NCBI RefSeq assembly: GCF_038502225.1 | Contig: NC_091298.1 | Location: 28,252,548-28,316,547, forward strand | Source of the DNA: Cherax quadricarinatus | Lineage: Eukaryota > Arthropoda > Malacostraca > Decapoda > Parastacidae | Direction of reading: 5' to 3' | DNA: 64,000 bases | Shown here: piece by piece, positions 1 to 12,900 of the stretch | How the letters are laid out: each line of letters begins with the position of its first letter | Position numbering within the stretch: position 1 is the stretch's first letter | Notes under the pieces: generated by a model | Databases searched by the model: none | What the model saw: only the letters and a program-made list of their open reading frames with translations | What the model was told of the DNA's origin: nothing | Program-made: the position numbers and the translations under genes

Positions 1-127
1 GGTACCTATTTGCTGCTAGGTGAACAGGACAACAGGTGTAAGGAAACGTGTCAAAATTGTTTCCACCCGCCGGGAGTCGAACCCGGGCCCTCCGTGTGTG
101 AAGCGGGAGCTTTAGCCACCAGGCCAC
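1..127 (-). mobile_element. tRNA-derived SINE, cut by the window edge
   Basis: Read on the minus strand this is the head of the same SINE that is seen complete at 37216-37517. It has a pol III B box (GGTTCGACTCC on the minus strand, plus positions 73-83) and an A-box-like stretch near the right end (TGGCCTGGTGG). The body runs leftwards into the window edge, so the 3' tail is missing. It is not a functional tRNA gene: no complete cloverleaf can be drawn and the similarity to the second copy continues well past the tRNA-like head. Confidence 0.8.
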
Positions 128-138
128 TGAATAACTTT

Positions 139-174
139 CTGACTAGACTGACTGACTTGACTGACTGACCCTGA
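139..174. repeat. Short imperfect (ACTG)n tract
   Basis: A degenerate GACT/ACTG run lies between the SINE and the Tigger remnant. It shows no coding or regulatory content. Confidence 0.5.
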
Positions 175-189
175 AACTGTGTCTAGAGC

Positions 190-700
190 AGCTGATGCCA
201 TACCGTCAGTTGTGTAATGTACTGCAGGGTAAAATAGAACAAATCCATTACAGAATTTATGCACAGTCCAGTACGACCATCAACTTCAGCACCAATACCT
301 CGACCATCCACCTCAGCCCAATAGGGTCACAGCATAACTCTCCACTCTTCACAATCATCAATAAACACCAGCACCCACAATTTAAGGTAAGAAATACTAT
401 TATTTCTGTTGCAGTTATAGTCTTAAGCAGTAAAAACTACCTTTGATATACTTTTGAAGAGTTTCAAAAGTTTCTCTACTCTCTGAGCCCAGCCATGGGC
501 CAAGCTCATCACAACAGTGAACAACAATTATATATTCACTTTTATTTTTGTAAGATATGGAGATCTGTAAAAAAGTTGTTTGAGGGGGAAGCTCACTTCC
601 TGAATTTTTGCTCGTATCCAGAGACAAAAAATTGACCAAGCGACTACTCATATCCTGAAAAACTCGTATGGTGGGGCACCCGTAAGCCGAGGTTCCACTG
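190..700 (+). mobile_element. Tigger/pogo-like DNA transposon, 3' end (T1)
   Basis: The right end, 673-700, read on the minus strand is a Tigger-type terminal inverted repeat beginning CAGTGGAACCTCGGCTTACG, followed on the plus strand by TA, the expected pogo/Tigger target duplication. The left part (about 195-446) is a short open stretch without recognisable transposase motifs that resembles 6290-6480 in T2, including a shared AAGGTAAGA block. I infer that both are decayed transposase tails plus 3' untranslated region. No left inverted repeat is seen, so the left boundary is approximate. Confidence 0.55.
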
Positions 701-784
701 TAATACAATATAGCACAATTTACAGTAATGAAATAGAAAAAAAATTTAAGTTTGAAGTAATGATTAAATAGCTGAGCAATCATA

Positions 785-1761
785 AATTATTTAGGAGTTT
801 TTTGTGTAACTGGTAGATGTATAGTCTTTGTCTGGTTAATTTTGGATAATGAGGTGATTTCTAAGTAGGGCCTTAAATTGATTTGCAGGCAGGGGCCCTT
901 TAATATGTTCTGGCAATGAATTCCAGATCTTCGGGCCCTTTATGTGCATAGCATTTTTGCACAGGGAGAGATGGACACGAGGGATATCAGAGTGTTTTAT
1001 GCTTTCCGTTATGCCTGTGTGTTCTCTTGTAGTTATCAAGGAGGAGTTTGAGAGAAGGGTTAATACTAGAGTATGATGTTTTGTGTATGTAGTAGGCACA
1101 ATATGTGGTGTGAATGTTTTGTATATTAAGCAAGTTGAGGCTCTTAAAAAGTGGAGGAGTGTGTTGCCAAATGCAGGAGTTAGTAATCAATCGCACAACC
1201 GTATTTTGTTGGGTTATTAAAGGTTAAAGGTGATATACTGTGATTGAGCCCCATGCACAAATACCATAGATGAGGTAAGGGTAGATGAGTGAGTGGTAAA
1301 AAGCAAGAAGTACCATTTGGAGTAAATAGTACCATATCTTAGAAAGGATGCCTACTGTTTTGGAGACTTTGTTGAATATTTGCTGTATGTGGGTCTGAAA
1401 TATGAGTCTGCAGTCAAGGTGGAGACCTAGAAATTTGCCCTGTGTGTGTCTTGAAATGGGGGAACCATTTATCAATATGTTTAGCAGAACATTTGAAGCT
1501 CTGTTTCCAAACAGTATGGAGTAGGGTTTGTCTATATTGAGAGTAAGTTTGTTGGTCATCATCCAAGTAGATATTTTTAGAAGTTTGCCATTTACAGTGT
1601 CTGTTTGTATAGTTGGGTTTGGGTGAGAGAAGACATAAATAGTGCCATCTGCAAATAAAATGGGTTTAAGGAGTTTAGATGCATTTGGGAAGTCATGTAA
1701 ATGAGAAAGAAAAGTGGGCCAAAGACACTGCCCAATAAAGTTTCCCAATAAAGGAAACTCA
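785..1761 (-). mobile_element. Old G-family LINE (CR1/Jockey-like), 3' half of reverse transcriptase (G1)
   Basis: The minus strand encodes a broken reverse transcriptase C-terminal half: palm region around 1650, the block KISTWMMTNKLTLNIDK, the thumb-like stretch LLAFYHSLIYPYLIYGICAW and a C-terminal block DIPRVHLSLCKNAMHIKGPK in other frames. The same protein is better preserved in G2 (45232-47315). The catalytic motif reads FADG where G2 reads FADD, so the second aspartate is lost. Frameshifts split the reading frame at about 1100 and 1220. The 5' end abuts the old B4 fragment. It is non-functional. Confidence 0.75.
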
Positions 1762-2345
1762 TTCACCATCACTTATTCAATAGTTGTCTTGCCAGAAGTG
1801 TGCTGATATCACAATTTGAATGAACCTACGAGCTGTAACATCCCTGCCCATCTGTTAGAGTGCAACACTGGACTTCCCACCTCTTGGACTTGGTCCAACC
1901 AACTGGTTTCCCTGAATTCCGTAATAAATGTTTTCTTGCTCGTACTCTGACCGCACATCTGGCTATTAAAACCACTCTTCTCCATTCACTCTGACGTAAC
2001 AGGCATGTGCAAACCTTCTGAATACTTAAAAACCCTAGCACTCAAAACCACCTTTAATCCCCTCAAAATTCTTACTGGGATTACCCCTGCACCTCCTTCC
2101 TTCAACCCCAGATTTATACATCTTGTCCTATTCTACTCTATCATCTCTAAATGCCTAAACCACCTGAACAACCACTTCTTATTTCTCTTTATCTTGGTAA
2201 CCCCACTGTCTTTTAATGTCTGCTCCTCGAATTCTCTGCATGATATTCACACCACACGTTTCTCTCAAGCATGACACATTCACTGCCCCCCAGCCTTTCC
2301 CTTGCTGAAACATTTAAGAACCCATGTCTCACACCCATGTAAAAG
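1762..2345 (-). mobile_element. Ancient B-like (RTE-like) LINE fragment, 3' UTR and ORF end (B4)
   Basis: On the minus strand this aligns by eye with the 3' untranslated region and the last coding part of the B family (compare 23600-24100 plus and 16390-17000 minus). Shared landmarks are CTTGCCAGAAG near 1790, GGTTTCCCTGAAT near 1910 and the CTAAATGCCTAAACCACCT block near 2145. It is much more diverged than B1-B3, has no long reading frame, and lacks the TA microsatellite flanks of the younger copies. Confidence 0.7.
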
Positions 2346-3462
2346 TATTGAAAAATTGATGATATAGATTCTGAAGAATACTTGAAAGTTGTTGGGGCAC
2401 TTGTTATTTATATATGTACTTAGTTGTTGTGACACCTGGTATATACCCCTCTGTTACCTCCATTGGTAAACATCTTTTCTTCCACAGTTGCCTCCACACA
2501 CTACTTATTTTTTTATTAGATAAGTTTGAAGGCACAGTTTTGATTGAAAGTCGCACATTGTATAACCATACAGTATAATGGTTTGCTATTCTGTACTCTG
2601 GGCAGTTTAAAGACACTGCTTTGTATTCAAAAGAGAGTTTTAGAAGCATTATACATTATTAGGATTCATTTGGTGTATTAATATGCTTTAAAGCTTTTCA
2701 AACAAATTAGGTACTACATATGTATTTGTACAGTGTTGTACATTCCTTGAACTGCTGATAAAAGAACGTTTGGGTAAATTATGTAAATGATAGGCTAACT
2801 AAGGATTGTGTTGATATGATGACCATAAAAAATCATAATACTTTCACTCTAAATAGTTGCAGAAATGTGAGAAATAATACTTGAAAATTAACGGTATAGA
2901 TTCTGAAGAATACTTGAAACTTGTTGGGGCACTTGTGATTTATATATTTGTGAGTTGTTGTGGCACTTGTTATCCAATTACCTGTGAATTGAGGTACTTA
3001 TCTTTATAACATAACCTTCGTATTATCAATGGCACACCCTTTAAGGAGGATGTGCCTTGATAGTGAAGGACTCCTGATCCAAGAAATTGGCCAAACCTTT
3101 ACCCTTTAGATCAGAGTGATTGCATCTCAGTCAAGGGCACAATAACCCTAACAGGTTCAGGGCTTTCTTATATAATAATCTATGGCACAGGATTTACTTT
3201 AAATTCTTAGTTTTGGTTGAAGAATCTTAACTTCACTGGATATAATGGTATATGATACTGAAAAGTAGTGAAGACACAAAGTGCACTCCCTAGGATGTAT
3301 TTATTGGAAATGTTTGTCATGGGACCTTAGTCATTCACATTTAGTGACTAAAGTTCCAGGACTAAATCACTTCCAATAAAAATGTCCTAATTGTTGTATT
3401 TTCTTTTTTTCCACTTCCAGTTTCACCATTCTTAATCATTTTGTGTATATGTGATGCTTTGT
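2346..3462. other. No gene seen; contains a dispersed direct duplication
   Basis: About 1.1 kb of AT-rich sequence without supported coding content. Two blocks of about 80 bp repeat each other (2355-2436 and 2887-2971, both containing TAGATTCTGAAGAATACTTG), which suggests a local duplication or two copies of an unrecognised repeat. A weak inverted pair (CACTTTGTG-like blocks around 3275 and 3340) is not convincing. Confidence 0.5.
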
Positions 3463-3481
3463 TAGTGTGTGTGTGTGTGTG
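3463..3481. repeat. (GT)n microsatellite at the 3' end of D1
   Basis: Short (GT) run directly abutting the 3' terminus of the minus-strand LINE D1, so on the element's sense strand it is (AC)n following GAGTAC. Confidence 0.9.
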
Positions 3482-4685
<1,204 letters not shown>

Positions 4686-4764
4686 TGTGTATTCACCTAA
4701 TTGTACTCAGCTAATTGTGGTTGCAGGGGTCGAGACTCGGCTCCTGGCCCCGCCTCTTCACTGA
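4686..4764 (-). mobile_element. Tail-only D-family LINE copy (D6)
   Basis: About 75 bp identical in layout to the last part of D1: the doubled 14-bp terminal block, GGTTGCAGGGGTCGAG and CTCCTGGCCCCGCCTCTTCA. It stops within the 3' UTR, 5' of which lies GT-rich sequence again. It is an extreme 5' truncation inserted in the same GT tract that hosts D1, in the same orientation. Confidence 0.85.
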
Positions 4765-4777
4765 GTGTACTCGCATA

Positions 4778-4842
<65 letters not shown>
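4765..4842. repeat. (GT)n microsatellite between D6 and F1
   Basis: A nearly pure GT tract after a short imperfect stretch. It joins the end of repeat F1 to the D6 insertion. Confidence 0.95.
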
Positions 4843-4844
<2 letters not shown>

Positions 4845-5126
4845 CTTCAATCAATATTTGCACCAATAATTCATTACAGTTGTGACCGGGTGTAGACGTG
4901 TGAATTGCTCATTACTCTATAATTTGTTCATGATTGTAGCCATGTATAAACATAAGTAAATTTACTTACAGGATTCTTTACCTTTGTAACTTGTGAGTTC
5001 ATTACCTTTGTACCTAGTTAAGCTATCAAAACTTTGGGGCCCCATCCCTGGACCCATTATGTACCTCTGTAATCTTTTTATTACCACCCACAGGATGGGT
5101 ATGGGGTGCATAAACATATTAACCTA
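4843..5126 (-). repeat. F-family interspersed repeat (F1)
   Basis: On the minus strand it matches 57948-58411 and 55707-56148: it opens near TTTATGCACCCCATACCCAT, contains CAAAGTTTTGATAGCT and a block built on TTACAAAGGTAATGA, and closes near GCAAATATTGATTG before a microsatellite. It is non-coding, I cannot place it in a superfamily, and no terminal inverted repeats are seen. Confidence 0.75.
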
Positions 5127-5729
5127 ACTCTGTTATTGAGGGGTGTTAGATGTGCACCAGTGTAGTGCACATGTGAATTATGGTCAACACTTATTTTGAC
5201 ATTTGATCTCTGAAACTTTTTCCTAGTGTATTTACCAGGAGGAGGTTTTAAATGGAATTACCATCCCATTCCTTGGATCAAACCTGATTATCTTCCATTC
5301 CCCAGGTACTGTATGGCTTCTTTGGGAGGAGGGGTTTAGCACTTTCCTATGATTGTAATTAAAAACTGTATATGAGGTAAATTTCACTGGTTATAACTTT
5401 AATATGTCTTAAGCCTGTGATTAGCAAGTGCCTGTATTATAAAGATCAATGTATCAGTTGTATTATACTAAGATTTTTGTATAGGTATAAATACTCAAAT
5501 AAATGGTAAATAAGTGTGAATTTTATTTATACTGTATTCACTGTTGCATTTTGCCGTTGCACAGTGCAATGGCAGAATTTCTGTGTATGAGACCTATGGT
5601 TGTCAGTCTGGTTGAAAAGTGAGGCTGGGGAACTTGTCTTGAAGCTCCATTATTGTTTTTATTTGGGGAGAGGAGAGTTGACGTGGCAGTGCCAAACTGA
5701 GGGTAATAATATTATAGAGTATATATACA
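5127..5729. other. No gene seen
   Basis: AT-rich sequence of about 600 bp between repeat F1 and Tigger T2. I find no coding frame with support, no RNA gene and no element boundary. Confidence 0.5.
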
Positions 5730-6683
5730 GTAGACCATTGATTAACACGATCTGTTAACATGGTTGCAAAATTATGGCATATTTTTGGTAAACATGCTGC
5801 ATCAACGAGTTTACATGGCAGAGTACATGTAGGGGAAAATTTGGCACATGGTTCTTTCTCTTCCATCTTGCAGTGAGCCTATGGGTGTGTCCATTGTTTT
5901 ATGGGAGACCTAGGTAATGTACTCAGCACTCCATTCATATTCGTCCATTACTTTACTCGACCTGTGATAGTGAATCCATTTTGACCTTTTGCATCATCCT
6001 TTCTCAGCTTTGAATAATAACCATGGCACCCAAAGGGACTGTGAGTGATCCTGTAATTGCAAAGAAGCATAAATATGAAAGTCTTGATATTATGAAGAAA
6101 ACTGAGATCTTTGATAACAATAAAGCACCTCCACCTAGCAGAAATGTGGCTGCAGGATCTTTGATGTACAGGCCACACATATTTACGCCCTTTCCTTCAT
6201 CTGCACCACCCCTTGCAGTGCCTCACTTATGCCCACACTTACCCTCATCCATGGCCACATTTACTACTCACCTACACCTGTCCTGGCTTCACCTACACCA
6301 CCTATTGATGCCATGTACCCATTACCAACATGACCTGTTCTTAACCACACCAGCAACAACCTTTAAGATCAGCCCAGTAGGGTTACACCATCCCTCTCCA
6401 CTCCTTTTAAAATTTTGACATCAACCAGCAACACAGTTGAAGGTAAGATATATTATTTATGTAACCTTGCAGCTAAAAGTATTGTATTAACTGTAACTGA
6501 TTATTACATTGACCTTCAGTTATATAATCATCATTTTTTTTTACAGTTTCAATTACTAAGGAAAAAAAATTGTTTGGGGAGATATGAGAAACAACCTTAT
6601 ATTTCCCATATGTTCTTCTGTTCATCTTACACGAATTTTGATCACTGTTTTAAGGCATATAACTACCGTGTTAATTGACCAAT
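5730..6683 (+). mobile_element. Tigger/pogo-like transposon, internally deleted (T2)
   Basis: The left end CAGTAGACCATTGATTAACA follows TA, and the right end near 6665-6683 contains a degenerate inverse (CGTGTTAATTGACC). A start at 6023 in good context (ACCATGG) opens a frame MAPKGTVSDPVIAKKHKYES, a typical basic Tigger transposase N-terminus, but after about 33 codons the helix-turn-helix similarity stops and the frame becomes Pro/Ser/His-rich with no DDE domain. The 3' part resembles T1. It is a non-autonomous or decayed copy. Confidence 0.55.
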
Positions 6684-6806
6684 ATGGAGAAAATTGTTAA
6701 AGACAAAAAAAAAAAAAAGTTGCTGCCACCACCTGGGTATTAATGGTATTAATTAAGGACACACACCCAGGACTGTGCCTCTCAAGAATATTTGGCAGGA
6801 AGCAAG

Positions 6807-6981
<175 letters not shown>

Positions 6982-7279
6982 AATAAGAAGAAGAAAATTG
7001 TCAAAGTGGGAAGTCTGAATGTGCGTGGATGTTGTGCAAATGATAAGAAAGAGATGATTGTGGATGTTATGAATGAGAAGAAACTGGATGTCCTGGCTTT
7101 AAGTGAAACAAAGCTGAAGGGGGTGGGAGAGTTTCAATGGAGAGGAATAAATGGGATTAGGTCAGGGGTTTCAAATAGAGTTAGAGCTAAAGAAGGAGTA
7201 GCAATAATGTTGAAGGATAAGCTATGGCAGGAAAAGAGGGACTACAAATGCATAAATTCAAGGATTATGTGGAGTAAAA

Positions 7280-7360
7280 CCTCTTCAAGGGGGGCTCCTT
7301 GGCGTGGTGAAGAGGCTCTTGGTCTGAGGAATTAGACCTATCGGTCTTCTTCCTCAGACC
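7280..7360 (+). promoter_or_regulatory. Structured 5' terminus of LINE C1 (two hairpins)
   Basis: The first eight bases of the element, CCTCTTCA (7280-7287), pair perfectly with TGAAGAGG (7308-7315), leaving a 20-nt interior. A second hairpin follows: GGTCTGAGGA (7321-7330) with TCCTCAGACC (7351-7360), with a nested AGACC/GGTCT pair in its loop. The homologous heads of E1 and E2 keep the first stem with different paired bases. LINE 5' ends can carry internal promoters or self-cleaving ribozymes; which role applies here is not shown. Confidence 0.6.
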
Positions 7361-7925
7361 GAACCTAATTACCCCCCAATCTCCCCTCCCCTATCCCATC
7401 CTCCCCATCCTCCCCTTTTTCCTTTCCTCCTCCTCCTCCCCACTCCTCCCTTTTGCCCTTCCTCTTTTTGTCCTTTGGGATTTCTCCCACAGGCGCGCTA
7501 GTTCCTGGGTAGGAGAAAGGACACCGGGGTCCATCCCATTCCGTTGAGGTTTCTTGGCGGTGGCGTAGTTTGCCGTGGAATCTGGATTGCCTAGGGATGT
7601 CCCGATCCCTCTCCGGTATCCCGGAGTAGCTTTGGGTGTCTTTTGGGCGACGGGTGTAGCTCTGGAAGCCACCTTTCGGATTCCGGGGGTGGTGGCTGAA
7701 GGAGGTATGCTTTGTGGCGGATATCCGGCCGCCCTCTCTTTTGTCCACCGAGGTAGCTCGGCAGATGTGAGGTTGCTATCCCAGATTGCTGGTTTACTGG
7801 CATGAAGGGTAGGGTATGGCACGGGTTCCATGCTGCATCTGCGCTACTAGCGGTGTCGAGTCCTCTTGGGCGCGGAGGGAGATTTCTGGCCCTTTCATCC
7901 CTCCTAGGAACTATCCCTCCCCGGT

Positions 7926-7985
7926 CCCCCCTTTTTTTTTCTTTTTTTTATTTTTATTTTCTTTTCTTCTTTCTTTTTTTTTCTT
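7926..7985 (+). other. Polypyrimidine tract in the C1 5' UTR
   Basis: T-rich stretch with scattered C and A, followed by an A/G-rich run just before the ORF1 start. The two halves could pair weakly, and this may affect translation start. No function is established. Confidence 0.5.
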
Positions 7986-8014
7986 AAAAACAAAAAGAAA
8001 GAAGTAACCTAACC

Positions 8015-9946
8015 ATGGCAGCCCTAGTCCATGAACCTGGTACCCCCGGGCCCCTTCTTGATACCGCACCCCGTTCTGACCCCGCCTCGTCTTTGGACCA
8101 CTCTTCAGACATTCCTCATGCCTCTGTACCTATTGCCGGTGCTGTTTCCTCACCCGCTTCAGGTACTGAGGCCTCGACTGACTCCTTCGATTTATCAGAC
8201 CTTCGCTCTCCTCTGACTATGCTTCCGGCCTCTCCCTCTACGGTGCGGCAATTTTCAAATCGCCGACCCGTTCCACGTCGGACCAACTCTGGTCCCACGC
8301 CTAAACGTCAACGACAATTACCTGCTGATGATACTTCTCCACCTTCACCTTCTCGTTCTTCTCAGAAACGATCGACACGTCCTTCACTACCTTTCCACGC
8401 TCAGTTTCAGACTGAACAGTGGACTAAATTCTTCACTTTACGACCAACTTCCTCTACTGCCTATCTTTCTGACCATAGTATTGGCAAGGCACTCCTACGC
8501 CATGTTGGTAAAGATATTTCTTTTCATGCTCTTAAGAGCGGTACGCGCATCATTACCGTACAGAATGCTACCCAGGCTCGTGAGCTCTCTCGTCTTTCCC
8601 ATATAGATACTGTTCCTGTCACCCTTGAAAAACATCATTCCCTCAATTCTTGTAGTGGTACCGTTATTCTGCCCCATACCATAGTTCAACAAAATTTCCA
8701 GACATGTGGCACCGACATTCTAGAACAGCTGGAACTCCAAGATCTCCCAATCCTCAAGGTAGACACTTACGTTCTTCCTGCCCGTGGGCGGAGACGATAC
8801 CCTAGCAATGTGGCTCGTTTAACTTTTGACAGCCGAGAACTCCCATCCTCCGTTTATATAGCAGGACATCGGTTACAAGTTCGAAAGGTGATCCCTACAC
8901 CACAACAGTGTAGAAATTGCTGGCGATTTGGCCATCCAGCGAAATATTGCAGATCTATCGCCGAATGCCCAGTCTGTGGTGCCGATGACCATTCTAATAC
9001 GTCTTGCAATCGATCTCCCTCTTGCCTTAACTGTCATGAGGCTCACCCTTCGTACTCTCGCCGTTGTCAGGTCTATTTAAACGAGCGGGAAATCCGTTAC
9101 CTCAAAGAGACAGAAGGTCTCCCTTATGCCATGGCAGTTTCTCATCTCCGCCTCCAAGGGAGACTCCCACGTGTTTCTTATTCCCGTGTTTCAAAACGTC
9201 CCCCCACTTCTGGTATCCCATCTTCTACACCCACCTCTGTGGTTACCTCTCCCATAATCACTCCTGTATCTAATCCTTTTGCTGTCCTCGGCTCAGACGT
9301 CCCTACTTCAACGCCTCAGTCTAATCTCGCTTCTTCGAGTTCTCTCTTACAAGCCTCAGTATCGACGAGACCTCGTACGACACCTCTTCCCAATCGTCCC
9401 TCTACTTCTCAAAAGTCAAAAAAAGGTCCGGTAACACCTCCTACCCATCTTCCACCTCCTCATTTTACCCTCCCTGTCTCTGTCCCTAGTTCTTCCCTTC
9501 TCACTGGCTCAGTTACAAGTGCAGAGGTTCACCCTCCTCCTCGTAATGTACCTTCCTCCCCTGTTCCCTCCCAAGTTTCTTCCTCTTCTGCCACCTCCCA
9601 GGTTCCTGTCTCTTCTGTCCCCTGCCACACTTCTCCAGTTCCCTCCACCCTTTCGCCCCCCCCTACCTTGGTACAGTCCAATACAGTTCCAATCTTTACT
9701 CATCCTCCCCCTACCATTCCCAATATTGTCTCCCATACGACATCTCTGAATTCCGAAACACTTGAAGCAATCTCTGAATATATTGCAGAGACCAAACCAT
9801 CAATGGACACTGATCCACCTTCCGCTCTTCCTCTCTCCTCTGCTCCATCTGCGCAACTCCTTTCTTCACAGCGCACCGTTCCTTCGCTGCTTGAACATTT
9901 TCCACTGCCTCCGCATGTGGACTTTTCTAACCCTTCTAGTCCGTAG
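8015..9946 (+). CDS. LINE C1 ORF1 protein (gag-like, zinc knuckles)
   Basis: 643 residues, start ATG in strong context (AACCATGG). The N-terminal 125 residues and the segment from about 380 to the end are rich in Ser, Thr and Pro and look disordered. The centre (about 125-290) is more globular. Three cysteine motifs follow: CRNCWRFGHPAKYC (about 298-311), CPVCGADDHSNTSC (about 318-331) and CLNCHEAHPSYSRRC (about 336-350), as in ORF1 gag-like proteins of I/Jockey/R1 LINEs, which bind element RNA in a ribonucleoprotein. It ends 35 nt before ORF2, which would then be translated by reinitiation or a similar route. No frameshift or stop is seen. Confidence 0.93.
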   Translation: MAALVHEPGTPGPLLDTAPRSDPASSLDHSSDIPHASVPIAGAVSSPASGTEASTDSFDLSDLRSPLTMLPASPSTVRQFSNRRPVPRRTNSGPTPKRQRQLPADDTSPPSPSRSSQKRSTRPSLPFHAQFQTEQWTKFFTLRPTSSTAYLSDHSIGKALLRHVGKDISFHALKSGTRIITVQNATQARELSRLSHIDTVPVTLEKHHSLNSCSGTVILPHTIVQQNFQTCGTDILEQLELQDLPILKVDTYVLPARGRRRYPSNVARLTFDSRELPSSVYIAGHRLQVRKVIPTPQQCRNCWRFGHPAKYCRSIAECPVCGADDHSNTSCNRSPSCLNCHEAHPSYSRRCQVYLNEREIRYLKETEGLPYAMAVSHLRLQGRLPRVSYSRVSKRPPTSGIPSSTPTSVVTSPIITPVSNPFAVLGSDVPTSTPQSNLASSSSLLQASVSTRPRTTPLPNRPSTSQKSKKGPVTPPTHLPPPHFTLPVSVPSSSLLTGSVTSAEVHPPPRNVPSSPVPSQVSSSSATSQVPVSSVPCHTSPVPSTLSPPPTLVQSNTVPIFTHPPPTIPNIVSHTTSLNSETLEAISEYIAETKPSMDTDPPSALPLSSAPSAQLLSSQRTVPSLLEHFPLPPHVDFSNPSSP

Positions 9947-9981
9947 GAACCCTTACCTGCGGATTTCAAGTATCCTTATCA

Positions 9982-12900
9982 TTGCCAATCATGGCCTTTT
10001 TACAGTGGAATATACGCGGCCTCAGGGGTAATCGGGGTGAGCTTCAGATGTTACTCTCCCAGTTTGCCCCTGTTGGTGTTTGCTTACAGGAACCAAAATT
10101 ACACTCTGCTGTTATTTCTCACATCTCAGGCTATAATTTATTGTATTCTTCAGATCCTTTTCCTGATGGGACCTTTAATGAAAGTGCCCTTCTTCTCCGC
10201 ACTGATATTCCGTACCATCAGCTATTTGTTCATACTTCGCTGCATTACACAGCAGCCCGTATCCACTTACATAGGTGGTATACGCTCTGTTCTTTATATC
10301 TCTCTCCTTCTCGGGCATTATCTATTCCGGATTTTGCCTTCCTTGTTTCGTCATTACCGCCACCGATTCTGTTACTTGGTGATTTTAATGCCCACCATTT
10401 CCTCTGGGGAGGGTCTCACTGTGATTCCCGTGGAATTCAGTTAGAGGCTTTTCTTGCCACCCACCCCCTCCATGTTTTAAATACAGGTACTCACACCCAT
10501 TTTGATCCTCGGACTCATACTCTCTCTTGCATCGATCTCTCAGTTTGTTCTTCCTCCGCCGCATTAGACTTTACTTGGTCTGTTCTCCCGGACTTACATG
10601 ACAGTGATCATTTCCCAATCATTCTTACTTCCCCTTCATATTCGCCACCTCTTCGCACCCCACGCTGGCAATTTAATCGGGCAAATTGGAACCTTTACTC
10701 ACACCTGACTGTTTTTAAAGAGGTTCCTTCTTCGTCCTCCATCGATGAGCTTTTACACCTCTTCTCGTCCTCCGTTTTCACCGCAGCTTCTCATTCTATA
10801 CCCCAAACTTCGGGCAGGCATTCTCAGAAATGCGTGCCTTGGTGGTCTCCTGCTTGTGCTCGTGCAGTACGTTTGAAACGCGCTGCATGGGGCAGGTACC
10901 GGTACAATAGAACCACAGAGCGACTCCTTGATTTTAAACAGAAGCGTGCGATCGCTCGCCGTGTCATCCGTGACGCTAAACGCACTTGCTGGCGAGATTA
11001 TGTCTCCACCATCACCTCTGTTTCCTCTATGAGTGCAGTCTGGAAAAAAGTACGAAAACTGAGTGGTAAATATTCTCCTGACCCGGCTCCTGTTCTGCGG
11101 GTTGCCGGTGTTGATATAGCAAACCCACTAGATGTTGCCAATGAAATTGGCAATCATCTGGTCCGTATTTCTCAGGGACTCCATCTATGCCCCTCATTTC
11201 TTTCCTCAAAGTCTGCCAGAGAGTTAGCACCCTTGGACTTTTCTTCTCTCAGAGAAGAACAGTATAATGTGCCTTTTACACTTCAAGAACTGGAGGCAAC
11301 ACTCTCAGCTTGTCGATCATCGGCAGCTGGGCCCGACGACATTCATATTCGTATGCTACAACATTTACATCAGTCAGCCCTTGCAGTCCTATTACGCCTT
11401 TACAATCTTATTTGGTCACAAGGAGTTCTTCCACAGCCGTGGAAATCCGCCATTGTTCTCCCTTTCCGCAAACCAGGCACTACGGGACATGAAACCTCCC
11501 ACTATCGTCCCATTGCTCTTACCAGTGCAGTTTGCAAAGTAATGGAACGTCTAGTAAATAGACGTTTAGTGTGGTATTTAGAGACACACAACAGTCTCTC
11601 CACTCGTCAATATGGCTTTCGTAAGGGACGTTCTACCATAGACCCCTTACTGCGCTTGGATACGTATGTTCGTAATGCCTTTGCGAATAACCACTCAGTT
11701 ATTGCCATATTTTTTGACCTTGAGAAGGCATATGACACAACTTGGAGGTATAATATTTTAGCCCAAGCCCACTCCTTAGGCCTTCGAGGCAATCTACCAT
11801 CCTTCCTTAAGAACTTTTTAACTGACAGGCATTTCCGTGTTCGGGTTAATAATGTGCTCTCCCCGGACTTTGTCCAAGCTGAAGGTGTCCCCCAGGGATG
11901 TGTTCTGAGCACAACACTTTTTCTCCTTGCTATTAATGATTTGGCCTCTAGTCTTCCATCAAATATTTGGTCATCACTCTATGTTGATGACTTCGCTATT
12001 GCCTGTGCAGGCGCTGACTGTCACCTCCTTACAGTTTCTCTCCAGCATGCAGTCGACCGTGTTTCCAATTGGGCCACCACACATGGGTTTAAATTTTCCA
12101 GCACTAAAACCCACCAAATCACTTTCACTAGACGCTCTGTCATCTCTGATCATCCTTTGTACCTCTATGGCTCACGTATCCCTGAACGTGATACAGTCAA
12201 GTTTCTGGGCCTCCTCTTTGATCGTAGGTTATCCTGGAAACCTCACATTACCTCTCTGAAGGCAACTTGTCACAGCCGGCTGAACCTTCTTAAAACCCTT
12301 GCTCATCTTTCGTGGGGAGCTGATCGTCGAACCCTCCTTCACCTACATTCCACCCTTATTTTATCGAAACTTGATTATGGTGACCAGATCTATTCAGCGG
12401 CATCTCCTGCTACTCTCTCTAGCCTTAACCCCATTCATCACCAAGGATTACGTTTATGCCTTGGTGCTTTTCGCTCTTCCCCTGTCGAAAGCCTCTATGC
12501 AGAAGCGAACGTTCCATCCTTATCCGATCGCCGTGATGCCCATTGCCTGCGCTACTATGTACGCTCTCATGATCTCCGCAATCCTTCCATTTATAGAATG
12601 GTCACTGATATTAGTAGACATTCTTTATTTGTTCGCCGCCCCTGCTTACTCCGTCCCTTCTCTCTTCGCCTTCATTCGCTCTTGTCTTCTCTTCAACTAC
12701 CACCTTTCTATGTACATGTAGCATCTCACTTTTCCCTACCCCCCTGGGAAGTTCCAGCTGTTCGAGTCTGTTCTTTCTCCCTCCCTTGCTCGAAAGCCCA
12801 ACTGTCTACGGTCGCTTCCCGCTCTCTTTTTCTTGACCACTTTCACTCTCATTCTCATGCCATTGCTGTGTACACAGATGGCTCTAAGTCTTCTGACGGC

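Noticed and set aside
7391..7831. Minus-strand proteins in the C1 5' UTR
   Set aside because: Low-complexity Gly/Glu/Arg frames opposite a pyrimidine-rich UTR, with no conserved motif.
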